Counted from the stretch's first letter, positions 55,079 through 64,000 are shown. The stretch is DNA of 64,000 nucleotides from Rhizobium sp. Leaf453 (GCF_001425605.1 NZ_LMRG01000001.1:501597-565596); one strand, 5' to 3'. Notes: generated from the sequence alone by a model not told the origin. A program made the numbers and translations.

Positions 55079-55828
55079 TCAGCTGATGTAACCGAGACGG
55101 ATGGCCTTCGCGATCGCCTGGATTCTGTTGACCGAATCCAGCTTGGTCGTCGCCGCGCCGAGATAGGCATTGACGGTATGGACCGACAGTCCCATTTTTT
55201 CGGCGATTTCTTCGCTGATATAGCCGTCCCCGGCCATCTGCAGGCAACCGATCTCGCGGTCGCTGAGCATTTCAGAAGGCGGCATCCGGCGCTCGTCGGC
55301 GGCCAGAAGGTCGGTCATGATCTGGCAGCTACGGCCGTGCAGATCGATGATCACCTCGCTCGTCAGGTCGATATAGCTGCCGGTGAAGATGACATAACCG
55401 TTGCCCTGTGCCCCGAGCCGGACCGGGAAAGCGATGCCGGAATAGGGAAGCAGGCGCGTGGGGAATCGATGGGTGAAGCGGACAAAGTCACCCGCCTCGG
55501 CCGCCTGATGCTCGCCCGTGCCATTCCACAGCACCGGGAGCAGCGAGGCATCCAGATGCGCGAGCATGTCGGCACCGTAGGCGGTGACCAGTTCGTGCGC
55601 GGTAGCCTCGGATGTTGCACCCCAGTTATCGATGACGCAGTTCAGCTTGCGGGCCGATGGCAGGCTATTTCCATTCAGACGCAGGACGGCAAAATGCTTG
55701 GCATTGATCTGCTTCTGCATCGCCTGCAACCGGGCGACGAGCGTCGCGGCCCGTGACGCCCTGGCAGCCTGCTGCCGACCGGCCTTGCTATCGTCCGGTG
55801 TACGCGAATTCGGAAGGAAATAGGTCAT
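55079..55828 (-). CDS. visR: LuxR-type motility master regulator VisR
   Basis: A 249-residue regulator: an N-terminal ligand-like domain (1-180) and a LuxR helix-turn-helix (LSDREIGCLQMAGDGYISEEIAEKMGLSVHTVNAYLGAATTKL, residues about 185-230). I choose ATG 55828 (MTYFLPNSRTP). The longer open frame to 56191 runs through visN in another frame. VisR works as a heterodimer with VisN at the top of the rhizobial motility cascade, upstream of rem. Twelve bases after visN. Confidence 0.9.
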   Translation of the reverse strand: MTYFLPNSRTPDDSKAGRQQAARASRAATLVARLQAMQKQINAKHFAVLRLNGNSLPSARKLNCVIDNWGATSEATAHELVTAYGADMLAHLDASLLPVLWNGTGEHQAAEAGDFVRFTHRFPTRLLPYSGIAFPVRLGAQGNGYVIFTGSYIDLTSEVIIDLHGRSCQIMTDLLAADERRMPPSEMLSDREIGCLQMAGDGYISEEIAEKMGLSVHTVNAYLGAATTKLDSVNRIQAIAKAIRLGYIS

Positions 55829-55839
55829 GGCCGGCTTTC

Positions 55840-56580
55840 CTAAACGAGGTTGTTGCGAACGGCGTATGCGATGGCCTCGGAGCGTGTCTTTGTGGCCGTC
55901 TTGCGCATGACGCTGGTGATGTAATTGTTGATCGTATTGCGCGAGATGCCGAGGATGACGGCGATCTCGTCGCTGGTCTTGCCTTCCGCGATCCAGAAGA
56001 GGCATTCGAGCTCGCGCTCGGTCAGTTCGAATTCGCGATCCGACCGAACGTCGCGCTCGGTGGTAAAGCTGGCGAAATAGCCGGTGAGAAGACCGACATC
56101 CCGGAGGCTCTCCTGCGACAGGATCACGTCCTGCGGGAAGAGAAGCATCAGCGACAGCCGCGTGCGGCCGACATTGAAGGTGATGGCGCAATATTCGTGG
56201 CTGATGCCACGGCTGACGTCGATATCATCCGGCAGGCTCATGAAGACCGGCTGCATGACCGACAGGCACTTTTCCATTTCGTTGGTCTTCGAATGGAGCT
56301 GGGACATCACCTTGCCGAGTCGCTGAACGACATCGAACGGCCAGTCCGAGCAGACGACGAAGTCCAGGCCATTATCCTGCGACAGGTCATACCGCGCCAG
56401 CAGATAGTGGGTCGCCCCAACATAATCCGTCAGGGCCGCGAGCCCCTTGTTCAGGTTACCGCGCTCGGCAAACTCGCCGAGCTTGCGGATCAGCTGTTCC
56501 TTGGAAACGGCCCGTCCAATACCACGCATCGTGGCGATCGGCGCAGGCCGGATCGCAATCTCCGTATGTAGAGCATCCAT
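55840..56580 (-). CDS. visN: LuxR-type motility master regulator VisN
   Basis: A 246-residue regulator with an autoinducer-domain-like N-terminus (LNKGLAALTDYVGATHYLLARYDL) and a C-terminal LuxR DNA-binding domain (LTERELECLFWIAEGKTSDEIAVILGISRNTINNYITSVMRKTATKTRSEA). Start at 56580 (MDALHTEIA) has GGGGGTAA upstream. visN precedes visR as in other rhizobia. The pair is followed by no obvious terminator on the minus strand and converges with the motA unit. Confidence 0.9.
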   Translation of the reverse strand: MDALHTEIAIRPAPIATMRGIGRAVSKEQLIRKLGEFAERGNLNKGLAALTDYVGATHYLLARYDLSQDNGLDFVVCSDWPFDVVQRLGKVMSQLHSKTNEMEKCLSVMQPVFMSLPDDIDVSRGISHEYCAITFNVGRTRLSLMLLFPQDVILSQESLRDVGLLTGYFASFTTERDVRSDREFELTERELECLFWIAEGKTSDEIAVILGISRNTINNYITSVMRKTATKTRSEAIAYAVRNNLV

Positions 56581-57511
56581 GACATTACCCCCGTGATGGA
56601 TTCGTCCGTGCTCATTGAAGCGTTTTCCGCCGCCGCCGCCGGCAACTGTGTCTGGGTAGTCCGCCGTCCCAGACAGACGCAAATCAGTACGCGAATCACT
56701 ACGTAAAATGTACATCTACCCCTATGAAAAACTACTGCCTTCATCTCGGGATTTACTTTTCAGCTGATCCGTGAATCGATTCGTGAATGTGGCAGGATAT
56801 CCGGAGGTTGCATGAACCGCGGATTTTTGAATTTAGAATAACATATTGAATTAAAACATATTTCTAATAAAAAAATTGAATTGCGACGCTTTTCGAGCTC
56901 AAAAAGGCGTACGAATGCCACTCGCAAGAATGGAAAAACGGGCACGCAAATCACCCGATCTCCGAGCCGCGAAAATTGTCAAGTTTCCATTTTCTTATTT
57001 GTTTTCGCAGCATGTTGCGAAATTGCATCAGCATCTTTCATAGCTAGATTTTGTAATTCTCCGCAAACAACGAGGTTAACCTTTAAATATTAACTTCGTA
57101 ATATTTGAAATTCACTGAATCTAACCTGAACCGCTGAATCTATACCCGCGACATCGACTGCGACGATTGAGGCAAAAACCTGCTGTCCCCAGGAAAAAAT
57201 TAACGGTTTGTTAAATATAACGAATCCCAGGGCGCCTCGTTACGTGACTTTGAGCAGTCCGAGATTCTTCTCACCCTGCCCAGCCACGATTGAATACAGA
57301 AAGCGAAGTCGGGTCTATTTTCGGGGTCATCGCAAACAGGGCGAATTTCTGGAACAGGCGATGTAAATCAGGCGCGACTATGGCGGGTAGCCGACACTTA
57401 CAAAGCGCAATCGCCAATTGAATCCATATGTTGCTGGAGCAGGCAAAGAAAACCCGCCGGTCAGGCGGGTCATCTCGTTCCATCGGTGCCGGTGGGAATT
57501 TGCCCGCGGGT
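56581..57511. other. Long gene-poor upstream region of visN-visR
   Basis: About 930 bases without a gene I can support. Parts are clearly AT-rich (56816-56890 and 57000-57120), unlike the rest of the window. An AT dyad AAATATTA / TAATATTT lies at 57085-57106 and short GTGAAT repeats occur around 56770-56785. The fliF terminator closes the left-hand side of fliF at 57441-57470. This is a plausible input region where several regulators could control visN. Confidence 0.6.
57441..57470 (-). terminator. Rho-independent terminator of fliF
   Basis: Seven-base arms ACCCGCC (57452-57458) and GGCGGGT (57464-57470) around loop GGTCA, followed on the minus strand by TTTTCTTTGCC. It lies 42 bases after the fliF stop, so fliF is not cotranscribed with visN. 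Confidence 0.85.
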
Positions 57512-59206
57512 TCAGGCTGCCTTTTCGGCGACCCACTTGCGCAGGATCTTGGCGGCGCGTTCCTCGCTGATCTCGACCATGCGCGAAAGCCTGCGCTCCG
57601 GACCTTCCTTGACCTTGCGGTTGAAACCGCCTTCGCTCTCGTCGCCCAGGCTGAGCAGGTCGTCGGTGCTGTCGAAGCCGAAGTCGGAGCCGAAGCCTTC
57701 CATCAGCGCCCCGCCAGCAGCGCTGCCGGTTGCGGCAGGTGAGAAGTCCGGGAGTTCGAGGCCAACGGCTTCGTTTTCGGCCAGAGCAGTGCCGCCGCCA
57801 GCGCCGAGGCCCATGGAGCGAGCGAGAGGGCGCAGGCCGACCCAGACCACCAGGAAAGCGACCGCGACGAAGGCCAGCGCATTGATGATGCCACCGAGGT
57901 TGCGGGTCAGCGTTTCCATGATGGAAGGACCGGAAACCGGCTCGTCCAGCAGCTGGGTGTTGACGAAGTCCATGGCGGTCAGGGTGATCACGTCACCGCG
58001 AGCGGTGTCGAGGCCGACCGCCGAGGCAACGATCTTCTGCATTTCCGCGATATAGGCATCGATCTTCGCCTGGTCAGCGCCTTCGCCAACCATGGCGGCG
58101 ACACGACCGCGGTTGACCACAACGGCAACGGAGAGCTTTTCGACCGTGTAGCTGTTCTTGACGGTCGCGACGGTCTTCGAGTTTATCTCGTAGTTGGTCT
58201 GCTCTTCCTTCTTCTCGGTCTGATCGTTCGACTGCGGGCCGGACGTCGCACCCTGCGGTGCCGCCTGCGGAACATTCTGCTCGACCGTAGCGGCATTGTC
58301 TGCCTGTTGCTGGCTGGACTTCTGCTCTTCCTTGGTGACGCGGGTCGAGCGTTCGACGCGGGATTCCGGATCGAAAACAGTTTCCTGGATTTGCTGGGTG
58401 TCGGTGTTCAGTTTGGCGGTGACGCTGGCGCGGAAGTTATCCATGCCGAGGAAGGGAGCGAGCGCCTTGTCGATATTGCTTTCGATTTCGTTCTGGACGT
58501 TCTGGACGATGCCGAGCGACTGGTTCATGGCGCTGTTGGACGGATCGTCGCCGGACGCCAGGAGCTGGCCGGCCGAATCCAGGATCGTCACGTCGTCGAT
58601 GCTGAGGCCCGGAACGGAGGATGCCACCAGATGGCGGATCGATGCTGCCGAGGAACGGCCGACACTGGCATTGCCGCGGATCATGACCGATGCGGTGGGC
58701 TTCTGTTCCGTCTTCCTGAAGCTGCCGCGGTCGGCCATGACGATATGGACGCGGGCGGCTGAAATTCCGGAGATCTGCTGGATGGTGCGGGCGATTTCGC
58801 CTTCAAGCGCCCGGATGCGGGTGACTTCCTGCATGAAGGAGGTCAAGCCCAGCGATCCGACATTGTCGAAAAGTTCGTAACCGGCATTGGCGCTGTTGGG
58901 CAGGCCCTTGTCGGCGAGAAGCAGGCGGGCCTTGCCGGTCATGCCGACCGGGACCTGGATGCTTGCTCCATCCGCGCCAACCTCGAAATCCATGCCAGCC
59001 TCTGCGAGCGCGACGCTGACCTGATTGAGGTCGTTCGTCTCCAGACCGACATAGAGCGTTTCATAGGCTGGTTTATTGACATAGAGCCCGGCAGCGAGAA
59101 CGATCGCGACCGCGACAACGCCGGCAGAGATCAGCGCGATGAGCTTGCCCTGTCCGAGATTGGCCAGATTTTTCGTGACCGACGAGAGTTGATCCAACAG
59201 ATTCAT
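57512..59206 (-). CDS. fliF: MS-ring protein FliF
   Basis: A 564-residue inner-membrane ring protein. Start at 59206 (MNLLDQLSSVTKNLANLGQGKL) is preferred; upstream in-frame codons are uncharacteristic. TM1 near residues 23-45 and TM2 near 437-459 flank a periplasmic part with the YscJ/FliF domain (YETLYVGLETNDLNQVSVALAEAGMDFEVGADG, near 50-85) and a Q/S-rich loop near 300-350. The C-terminal tail binding FliG is acidic. Own promoter motif upstream and terminator downstream. Confidence 0.95.
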   Translation of the reverse strand: MNLLDQLSSVTKNLANLGQGKLIALISAGVVAVAIVLAAGLYVNKPAYETLYVGLETNDLNQVSVALAEAGMDFEVGADGASIQVPVGMTGKARLLLADKGLPNSANAGYELFDNVGSLGLTSFMQEVTRIRALEGEIARTIQQISGISAARVHIVMADRGSFRKTEQKPTASVMIRGNASVGRSSAASIRHLVASSVPGLSIDDVTILDSAGQLLASGDDPSNSAMNQSLGIVQNVQNEIESNIDKALAPFLGMDNFRASVTAKLNTDTQQIQETVFDPESRVERSTRVTKEEQKSSQQQADNAATVEQNVPQAAPQGATSGPQSNDQTEKKEEQTNYEINSKTVATVKNSYTVEKLSVAVVVNRGRVAAMVGEGADQAKIDAYIAEMQKIVASAVGLDTARGDVITLTAMDFVNTQLLDEPVSGPSIMETLTRNLGGIINALAFVAVAFLVVWVGLRPLARSMGLGAGGGTALAENEAVGLELPDFSPAATGSAAGGALMEGFGSDFGFDSTDDLLSLGDESEGGFNRKVKEGPERRLSRMVEISEERAAKILRKWVAEKAA

Positions 59207-59358
59207 TCTGTTTCCGCACCCAGTGGCACATGTTCCGATCGGGCAACATCGCCCGGGGGAGTTAACATGCGCAGATCCAAACATTCGGGTTTCTGGATCG
59301 ATCCGGCGCCTGTGGCTTCGTCAAATCACGCGCAAATCTACCAGTCCCGATTGGCACA

Positions 59359-59380
59359 CTAAGAAACGAAACTTGCGCGA
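59359..59380 (-). promoter_or_regulatory. Flagellar promoter-like motif upstream of fliF
   Basis: On the minus strand: TCGCGCAAG (59380-59372), ten bases, then TAG (59361-59359), about 155 bases before the fliF ATG. Preceded by ACAAGT. It lies after the cheT terminator, so the 312-base gap (59207-59518) holds a terminator, this promoter and a long leader, and no gene. Confidence 0.65.
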
Positions 59381-59453
59381 ACTTGTCTTTGGAAGCCGCT
59401 TTCAACGGCAATGCGAAAAGAACCGTTCGCGTCACCGGTGTCAGAAAACAAAA

Positions 59454-59483
59454 CCGCCGCCTTGGACATCTCCAAGGCAGCGG
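59454..59483 (-). terminator. Rho-independent terminator of the che operon
   Basis: Thirteen-base arms CCGCCGCCTTGGA (59454-59466) and TCCAAGGCAGCGG (59471-59483) pair with one G-U around loop CATC, followed on the minus strand by TTTTGTTTTC. Located 35 bases after the cheT stop. Confidence 0.9.
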
Positions 59484-59518
59484 CCGTCGATACAATATGA
59501 AATCAATGTCTTACGAGA

Positions 59519-59911
59519 TCAAAACGCCTCGAAATCACCCGAAGAGTCCGTCAGCGGCTGGGAATGGCCATGGCGCAGCATGCCATTGCCGAGCGACTTC
59601 TGCATGTCGGCAAGCTTCACAAGGTTGAGCGCGGTGGTGACATCCACAAGCCAGGACTGCGGGATGGCAGCCGTCACCGTGTCGATAAATTCGGCAAGGC
59701 CGCGCGTCTTCTGGACGGCGAGATCGATGCCTTGCAGCACCTTCATGCGATCGACGGCCTCCAGGACCGCCTCGCCATGCACATCGCTGAGCATGGGTTC
59801 GATGCGCTCGATGAGATAGGCGACGTCGTACAGCTCGGACACGATGCGCATCATCACATCGGGGAGCGCCTCGTCGACGTGAGGCATGTGGCTCTTCAGT
59901 TCAGTCAGCAT
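59519..59911 (-). CDS. cheT: Chemotaxis protein CheT-like (CheZ-type DxxxQ motif)
   Basis: A 130-residue, mostly helical cytoplasmic protein after cheD. The motif D63-L-A-V-Q67 fits the DxxxQ of CheZ-type CheY-P phosphatases. The order cheD, this gene, fliF equals the rhizobial arrangement in which this gene has been called orf10 and later CheT; in S. meliloti CheT has been reported to act in signal termination. The assignment here rests on position, size and motif. Last gene of the che operon. Confidence 0.75.
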   Translation of the reverse strand: MLTELKSHMPHVDEALPDVMMRIVSELYDVAYLIERIEPMLSDVHGEAVLEAVDRMKVLQGIDLAVQKTRGLAEFIDTVTAAIPQSWLVDVTTALNLVKLADMQKSLGNGMLRHGHSQPLTDSSGDFEAF

Positions 59912-60026
59912 TACTCATCCTCACGCTGGCAACAATTGCCGTTCGAACGCCCCCGTTGAACAGCCAATACTCAATACTCTGCCAAAATTGCCACCCGAGT
60001 GCTGAACCCGGAAGGCAACCCAAGCG

Positions 60027-60581
60027 CTAGAAAAATTCGATCGAATTGTCGACCGGCTTCGGAGCCGGGCGCGGACGCTGTTCCTGTGCGACAGCCTTCT
60101 GCGCCTCGACACCCGTCAATGCATATTGCCGGGCACGGCCACTCACCGCCCAATATTCGAGCTTGCGGCCGTGATCGCCACCGGTGCTTTCGCCGACCAC
60201 CTGAATGCCTTCGTCCATCAGGAACTGCCGGGCAAACAGGGCATTCTGCTCGCCGACATTGGAGAAGCGGGCAATTGTCTTCGCACCACCGAAAATCTTC
60301 GCCTCCAACCGATCGCGACGAGCGCCCTTCTTCAGAAGCCCGTTGATCAACAATTCCATCAGATGGACGCCGTAGCGCGTGGCATCTCCCCCCGATGAAA
60401 TTGCATCCGCCGAGCCCGGCAGAAGAAAGTGATTCATACCACCAACACCTGCGATCGGGTCGCGCATGCACGCAGCCACGCAGGAACCGAGAATGGTCGA
60501 CAAAACGACGTCAGGATCATTGACCACTTTCCATTCGCCCTGGATGACATGCACACGCTTGATCGCAGCCTCAGTGATCAT
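60027..60581 (-). CDS. cheD: Chemoreceptor glutamine deamidase CheD
   Basis: A 184-residue cytoplasmic enzyme. The catalytic cysteine C34 lies in [12 protein letters not shown] and the histidine H51 in [10 protein letters not shown]; the third part ([21 protein letters not shown]-like segment near 98) is also present. Deamidates receptor glutamines and can be linked to CheY feedback. Overlaps cheY by four bases. Confidence 0.94.
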   Translation of the reverse strand: MITEAAIKRVHVIQGEWKVVNDPDVVLSTILGSCVAACMRDPIAGVGGMNHFLLPGSADAISSGGDATRYGVHLMELLINGLLKKGARRDRLEAKIFGGAKTIARFSNVGEQNALFARQFLMDEGIQVVGESTGGDHGRKLEYWAVSGRARQYALTGVEAQKAVAQEQRPRPAPKPVDNSIEFF

Positions 60582-60967
60582 TTCAATGCCCCGAATACAG
60601 CCTCGATTGCGGCCTTCATTTTTTCGATAGTGAAAGGCTTGGCCAGCACGTTGTTTGCGCCGAGCGCCGCTGCCTTCGTCACAAGCGCCCGGTCACCCTG
60701 TGCGGTCAGGATGATGAAGGCGGCCTTCTTCGTCGCAGGGTTGTTTCGCACGGCCTGCAGGAGACCGAGGCCGTCCATCTTCGGCATGTTGAAGTCCGAG
60801 ATGACCAGATGGTGCGGCTGCTGGGCCATGATCTTCATGCCCTGCTCGCCATCGCCGGCGGCCGTGATCTGCTTGAAACCGAGCTGCTGCAGGGCATCGC
60901 CCAACAACAGACGGCTGGTGACCTGATCGTCGACAATCAGAACTTTGATTTTTTCCGCTATGGACAT
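60578..60967 (-). CDS. Chemotaxis response regulator CheY (CheY2 position)
   Basis: A 129-residue single receiver domain. Phospho-acceptor D58 in [12 protein letters not shown], acidic pair D13-D14, the T/S position ILTAQGD and the conserved lysine AKPFT are all present. The position between cheB and cheD is that of CheY2 in S. meliloti, the main motor-binding regulator there. One base after cheB. Confidence 0.93.
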   Translation of the reverse strand: MSIAEKIKVLIVDDQVTSRLLLGDALQQLGFKQITAAGDGEQGMKIMAQQPHHLVISDFNMPKMDGLGLLQAVRNNPATKKAAFIILTAQGDRALVTKAAALGANNVLAKPFTIEKMKAAIEAVFGALK

Positions 60968-60968
60968 T

Positions 60969-62024
60969 TTATTCGCTTCCTTCTCTTCGGGCGGCGGTGC
61001 TTTTCAATACTTCTTCCCCGATTGAGCTGAGGGGTAGTTGCGTTTCGACGGCGCCCAGTTCCCAGGCAACCCTCGGCATTCCATACACAACGCAGGTTTT
61101 TTCATTCTGACCGAATGTGCGGGCACCTGCGTGGCGCATTTTCAAGAGACCGGATGCGCCATCGCGGCCCATTCCGGTCAGGATCACACCGACTGCGTTT
61201 CTGCCTGCCAGTTCCGCGACCGAATCGAACAGCACATCCACCGAGGGGCGGTGACCATTGACCGGTTCGCGATCCAGCAGACGGCAGCTGGGCGAAGAAG
61301 GATTGACGACCTGCAGGTGGCGTTCACCACCCGGCGCCAGATAAATCTTGCCGATCTCCAGACGGGCACCATCCGTCGCTTCCTGCACTGTCGGGGCGCA
61401 GAGGCGGTTCAGGCGTTCGGCAAAGCTCTTGGTAAAGGTATGCGGCATGTGCTGCGTGATCACCGTGGGCGGGCAATTGGCAGGGAATTTCTGCAGAACC
61501 GCGATCAGCGCTTCCACACCGCCGGTCGACGAACCGATGGCGATGATCTTGCGGCCGGCGCGATAATCGGACGCTCCGTTCGTATTAGCGGCGCTTGGGG
61601 CAGCCGCCTTGTTGCCGGAGATGATGTACTTGCGCTGCGAACGTGCAGCCGCCTTCACCTTGTCGGCGAGATCGCTGAACGGACGCGGGTCGCCCGGCAA
61701 GGGTTTGCCGACGCAATCAAACGCGCCGATTTCAAGCGCCGCGATCGAGGCTTCCGCGCCCTTGTGCGTCAGCGTCGATACCATGATGACCGGCATCGGC
61801 CGCAGCCGCATGATCTTCTCGAGGAATTCCAGCCCGTTCATGTTGGGCATTTCGATATCGAGCGTGACGACGTCCGGATCGAGATCCTTGATCGCCTGAC
61901 GCGCCTGCATGGCATCGGCCGCCTGGCCGACAACCTCGACATCGGGATCGTTACTCAGGATTGCCGTGATCAGGCCACGCATGGTGGCGCTGTCATCGAC
62001 GACAAGAACGCGTGCTGCTGCCAT
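60969..62024 (-). CDS. cheB: Chemotaxis methylesterase CheB
   Basis: A 351-residue protein with an N-terminal receiver ([14 protein letters not shown]; acceptor aspartate in [14 protein letters not shown] near residue 55) and a C-terminal methylesterase. Catalytic serine in [13 protein letters not shown] near 165, histidine in [11 protein letters not shown] near 191, and aspartate in [18 protein letters not shown] near 285. Removes receptor methyl groups. Overlaps cheR by one base (TAATG). Confidence 0.96.
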   Translation of the reverse strand: MAAARVLVVDDSATMRGLITAILSNDPDVEVVGQAADAMQARQAIKDLDPDVVTLDIEMPNMNGLEFLEKIMRLRPMPVIMVSTLTHKGAEASIAALEIGAFDCVGKPLPGDPRPFSDLADKVKAAARSQRKYIISGNKAAAPSAANTNGASDYRAGRKIIAIGSSTGGVEALIAVLQKFPANCPPTVITQHMPHTFTKSFAERLNRLCAPTVQEATDGARLEIGKIYLAPGGERHLQVVNPSSPSCRLLDREPVNGHRPSVDVLFDSVAELAGRNAVGVILTGMGRDGASGLLKMRHAGARTFGQNEKTCVVYGMPRVAWELGAVETQLPLSSIGEEVLKSTAARREGSE

Positions 62025-62923
62025 TAGCGCCCTCCCTTGCCGGTATAGCGGTAGGTGGTGATGCCGATATTGTCGAAGACCGACTTTGCATCACCGGACA
62101 CCCGCTCCGAGTGGCCGATATAAAGAGTACCCTTTGCATTGAGCATGCCGGCGAACCGGGTCCAGATTTTCTGCTGCGTCGGCTCGTCGAAATAGATCAC
62201 GACATTGCGGCAGAAGATCACGTCGACCTGGCCCTTGAACGGCCATTGCGCCATCAGGTTCAGTTCGTTGAAGGTGATCAGTTTCTTGACGCGATCATCC
62301 ACTTGCCACTTCTGGCGGCCATTGACGTTGACTTCCGCGAACCACTGCTTGCGCATGGCCGGGCTGACAGTCTCGAGCGCGGTCGCGTCGTAGGCGCCGG
62401 CCCGGGCGAGCGCCAGGATCTTCGGGTCGATGTCCGTCGCCAGAATCTTGAAGTCGTAATCGGTGACGTTCGGCATCATCGACAGGACGGTGAGCGCGAT
62501 CGAATAGGGCTCCTGCCCGTCCGAGCAGGCCGCCGACCAGATGCGCACGCGGCCGCCAGCCTTGGCACGGGCGATCAGTTCTGGCAGCACGTCTGTCTTC
62601 AGGTGCTCGAAATGGTGGTTCTCGCGGAAGAAGCGCGTGAAATTGGTCGTGAGATGCGAGAGCATGTCGCGGCGCTCGGCGGCACCGGCCGGCGAGGAAA
62701 CCAGCTGGCAATATTCGCGAAAACCCTTCAGCCCGAGATTGCGGATATGCTTCGAAAGCCGCGAATAGACGAGCGAGGCCTTCGATTCGTTCAGATAAAT
62801 GCCGGCATCGGCATAGATCATTGCCGCAATTTCGGCGAGGTCGCGGCGCGTCAACGGATATTCGCCGCTTGCCAGGCACTCGTCGGGGGGCAATCTGCTG
62901 TCAAAGGCGGCCGGCATGCTCAT
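62024..62923 (-). CDS. cheR: Chemotaxis methyltransferase CheR
   Basis: A 299-residue SAM-dependent receptor methyltransferase. An N-terminal helical domain ([39 protein letters not shown]) is followed by the SAM domain with [22 protein letters not shown] near 128 and [21 protein letters not shown] near 228. Overlaps cheW by four bases. Confidence 0.96.
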   Translation of the reverse strand: MSMPAAFDSRLPPDECLASGEYPLTRRDLAEIAAMIYADAGIYLNESKASLVYSRLSKHIRNLGLKGFREYCQLVSSPAGAAERRDMLSHLTTNFTRFFRENHHFEHLKTDVLPELIARAKAGGRVRIWSAACSDGQEPYSIALTVLSMMPNVTDYDFKILATDIDPKILALARAGAYDATALETVSPAMRKQWFAEVNVNGRQKWQVDDRVKKLITFNELNLMAQWPFKGQVDVIFCRNVVIYFDEPTQQKIWTRFAGMLNAKGTLYIGHSERVSGDAKSVFDNIGITTYRYTGKGGR

Positions 62924-63387
62924 GCAGCTTCACTTTCAGAATGAGGGAAGACGGCTTCCAGTTCGATCAGGCAAATCATGCGTTTGTCGATCGCCAGGAC
63001 ACCGCGGGCAAATGTCCGCTCGAATTCCGACGACATGTCCGGCGTCGGCTGAATGTCTTCCTCGTTGATCGTCAGGATGTCGGACACCGCTTCGACGAGA
63101 AGCCCGACAACCTTGTCCATGACCTGCGTCACGATGATAACGTGGCGCACGGTCGGTTCGGCCGGTTTCATGCCGAGCCGGGCCGACAGATCGATGATCG
63201 GCAGCACGACGCCGCGCAGATTGATCACGCCAAGCACGTACCGGGGTGCATGCGGCATCGGCGTTGCCTTGGTCCAGCCCCGGATTTCCCGCACCGACAT
63301 TACGTTGACGCAGAATTCCTGATCCCCAATCCGGAACGCGATGAGTTCGCGTCCTGCCTTGGTCAGATTTTTTGCGAGAGACGTCAT
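62920..63387 (-). CDS. cheW: Chemotaxis coupling protein CheW
   Basis: A 155-residue adaptor joining receptors to CheA. Start at 63387 (MTSLAKNLTKAGRELIAFRIGDQEF) is chosen because the upstream 24 codons lie inside cheA, and GGATAAG lies upstream. The SH3-like core VINLRGVVLPIIDLSARLGM near 68 and VGLLVEAVSDILTI near 105 are present. Four bases after cheA. Confidence 0.94.
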   Translation of the reverse strand: MTSLAKNLTKAGRELIAFRIGDQEFCVNVMSVREIRGWTKATPMPHAPRYVLGVINLRGVVLPIIDLSARLGMKPAEPTVRHVIIVTQVMDKVVGLLVEAVSDILTINEEDIQPTPDMSSEFERTFARGVLAIDKRMICLIELEAVFPHSESEAA

Positions 63388-63391
63388 AGGC

Positions 63392-64000
63392 TTATCCTGC
63401 AGCAGCGAGCGACGATTCTTGTTGCAGGGACTGGCCGCGCGATGCTGCGACGACAGCATCTACGTCCAGGATGAGAGCGACACGGCCATCACCGAGAATG
63501 GTGGCGGCGGCAATGCCGGGCACGTGCGTATAGTTTGCTTCCAGGCTCTTGATGACGACCTGACGCTGGCCCTGGATGGCATCGACCATCAGTGCGCGCT
63601 GGCCGCCGCCTTCGGATTCCACCAGAAGAGCGACGCCTTCGACCGGATTGGCCTGGGTGGCACGGAAATTCAGGATGCGACCGACATCGACCAGCGGGCA
63701 GAAGGAGTTGCGGATCGAGATCAGGCGCTGCGTCGCACCGAAGGAATGGATCGATGCGGCATCCGGCTGCAGGGTCTCGACGATCGCCGTCAGCGGCACG
63801 ACCAGCGTCTGGCCGGCGACGGTGACGACCATGCCGTCGAGGACGGCGAGCGTCAGCGGCAGGCTCATGGTAAAGACGGAGCCGTGGCCCGGCTTCGACG
63901 AGATGTTGATACGGCCACCGAGTGCCTGGATCGAGCGCTTGACCACGTCCATGCCGACGCCGCGGCCGGAAAGGTCGGAGACTTTTTCGGCGGTCGAGAA
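63392..64000 (-). CDS. cheA: Chemotaxis histidine kinase CheA (C-terminal part, cut by the window edge)
   Basis: The reading frame is open to the last base of the window, giving about 202 C-terminal residues. They begin within the ATPase domain: the G2 box GRGVGMDVVK, then SKPGHGSVFTMSLPLTLAVLDGM closing the kinase, followed by the CheW-like P5 domain (VPLTAIVETLQP ... PLVDVGRIL ... VDAIQGQRQVVIKSLEANYTHVPGIAAATILGDGRVALILDVDA). The internal ATG at 63952 is not the true start. The N-terminal HPt, CheY-binding and dimer domains lie outside. Confidence 0.96.
   Translation of the reverse strand, partial: FSTAEKVSDLSGRGVGMDVVKRSIQALGGRINISSKPGHGSVFTMSLPLTLAVLDGMVVTVAGQTLVVPLTAIVETLQPDAASIHSFGATQRLISIRNSFCPLVDVGRILNFRATQANPVEGVALLVESEGGGQRALMVDAIQGQRQVVIKSLEANYTHVPGIAAATILGDGRVALILDVDAVVAASRGQSLQQESSLAAAG

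Noticed and set aside
55829-56191. N-terminal extension of the visR frame into visN
   Set aside because: This part reads visN in another frame and gives low-complexity H/R/A-rich sequence; visR has a good ATG at 55828.
57271-57483. 70-residue minus-strand frame downstream of fliF
   Set aside because: It spans the fliF terminator and has no ribosome site or protein-like pattern.

Overview
This window reads as chromosomal DNA of a Rhizobiaceae-type alphaproteobacterium (Rhizobium / Agrobacterium / Neorhizobium / Ensifer group). The evidence is the gene content and order: an aglEFGAK alpha-glucoside operon with divergent aglR, and a single motility supercluster containing the rhizobial hallmarks motC, motE, rem, visN/visR, flaF/flbT, cheT and several tandem flagellins. 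The species cannot be named from the sequence alone. No tRNA, rRNA, CRISPR array, insertion sequence or prophage was seen. The whole window looks like vertically inherited, high-GC core DNA.

Layout. 1-1.1 kb: a GFA-family zinc protein and a degenerate PilZ-like protein, preceded by an imperfect palindrome. 1.1-9.1 kb: the aglK-aglA-aglG-aglF-aglE operon (minus strand) facing aglR, with two near-identical palindromic operators in the shared control region. 9.1-10.0 kb: folD. 10.3-17.9 kb: a surface-polysaccharide block (Wzz/GumC-type co-polymerase, flippase, DUF6492-type transferase, WecG/TagA/CpsF transferase, GT4 and GT2 transferases). 17.9-64 kb: flagellum, motor and chemotaxis genes, ending inside cheA at the window edge.

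The motility part is organised in units. cheA-cheW-cheR-cheB-cheY-cheD-cheT closes with a terminator; fliF follows with its own promoter; the master regulators visN-visR stand alone; motA-fliM-fliN-fliG-flhB plus a small conserved gene run rightward, divergent from DUF1217-flgF-fliI-(PilP-like gene). flgBC-fliE-flgGAI-motE-flgH-fliL-fliP form one minus-strand run. Three flagellin genes follow, then a FliH-like gene with motB-motC-fliK-lytic transglycosylase, then rem, then flgE-flgK-flgL-flaF-flbT-flgD-fliQ, and finally flhA-fliR-fliJ-like-flgJ-flgN-like-FliL-like. Nearly all parts of a flagellum are present: C-ring, export gate, ATPase, rod, rings, hook, filament and motor.

The most notable observations are these. 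(1) A bipartite promoter-like motif (TCRCGCAAG, 10-base spacer, TAG/TAA) lies upstream of at least six flagellar transcription units and is a candidate Rem-dependent promoter. (2) The second and third flagellin genes lack the same conserved N-terminal segment with the same right breakpoint; one is in frame and one is frameshifted. This is either a real shared lesion or a repeat-induced assembly error. (3) The uncharacterised gene before motB has the architecture of FliH, and other small genes look like FliJ, FlgN and a second FliL. (4) A second bipartite element is shared by all three flagellin leaders.
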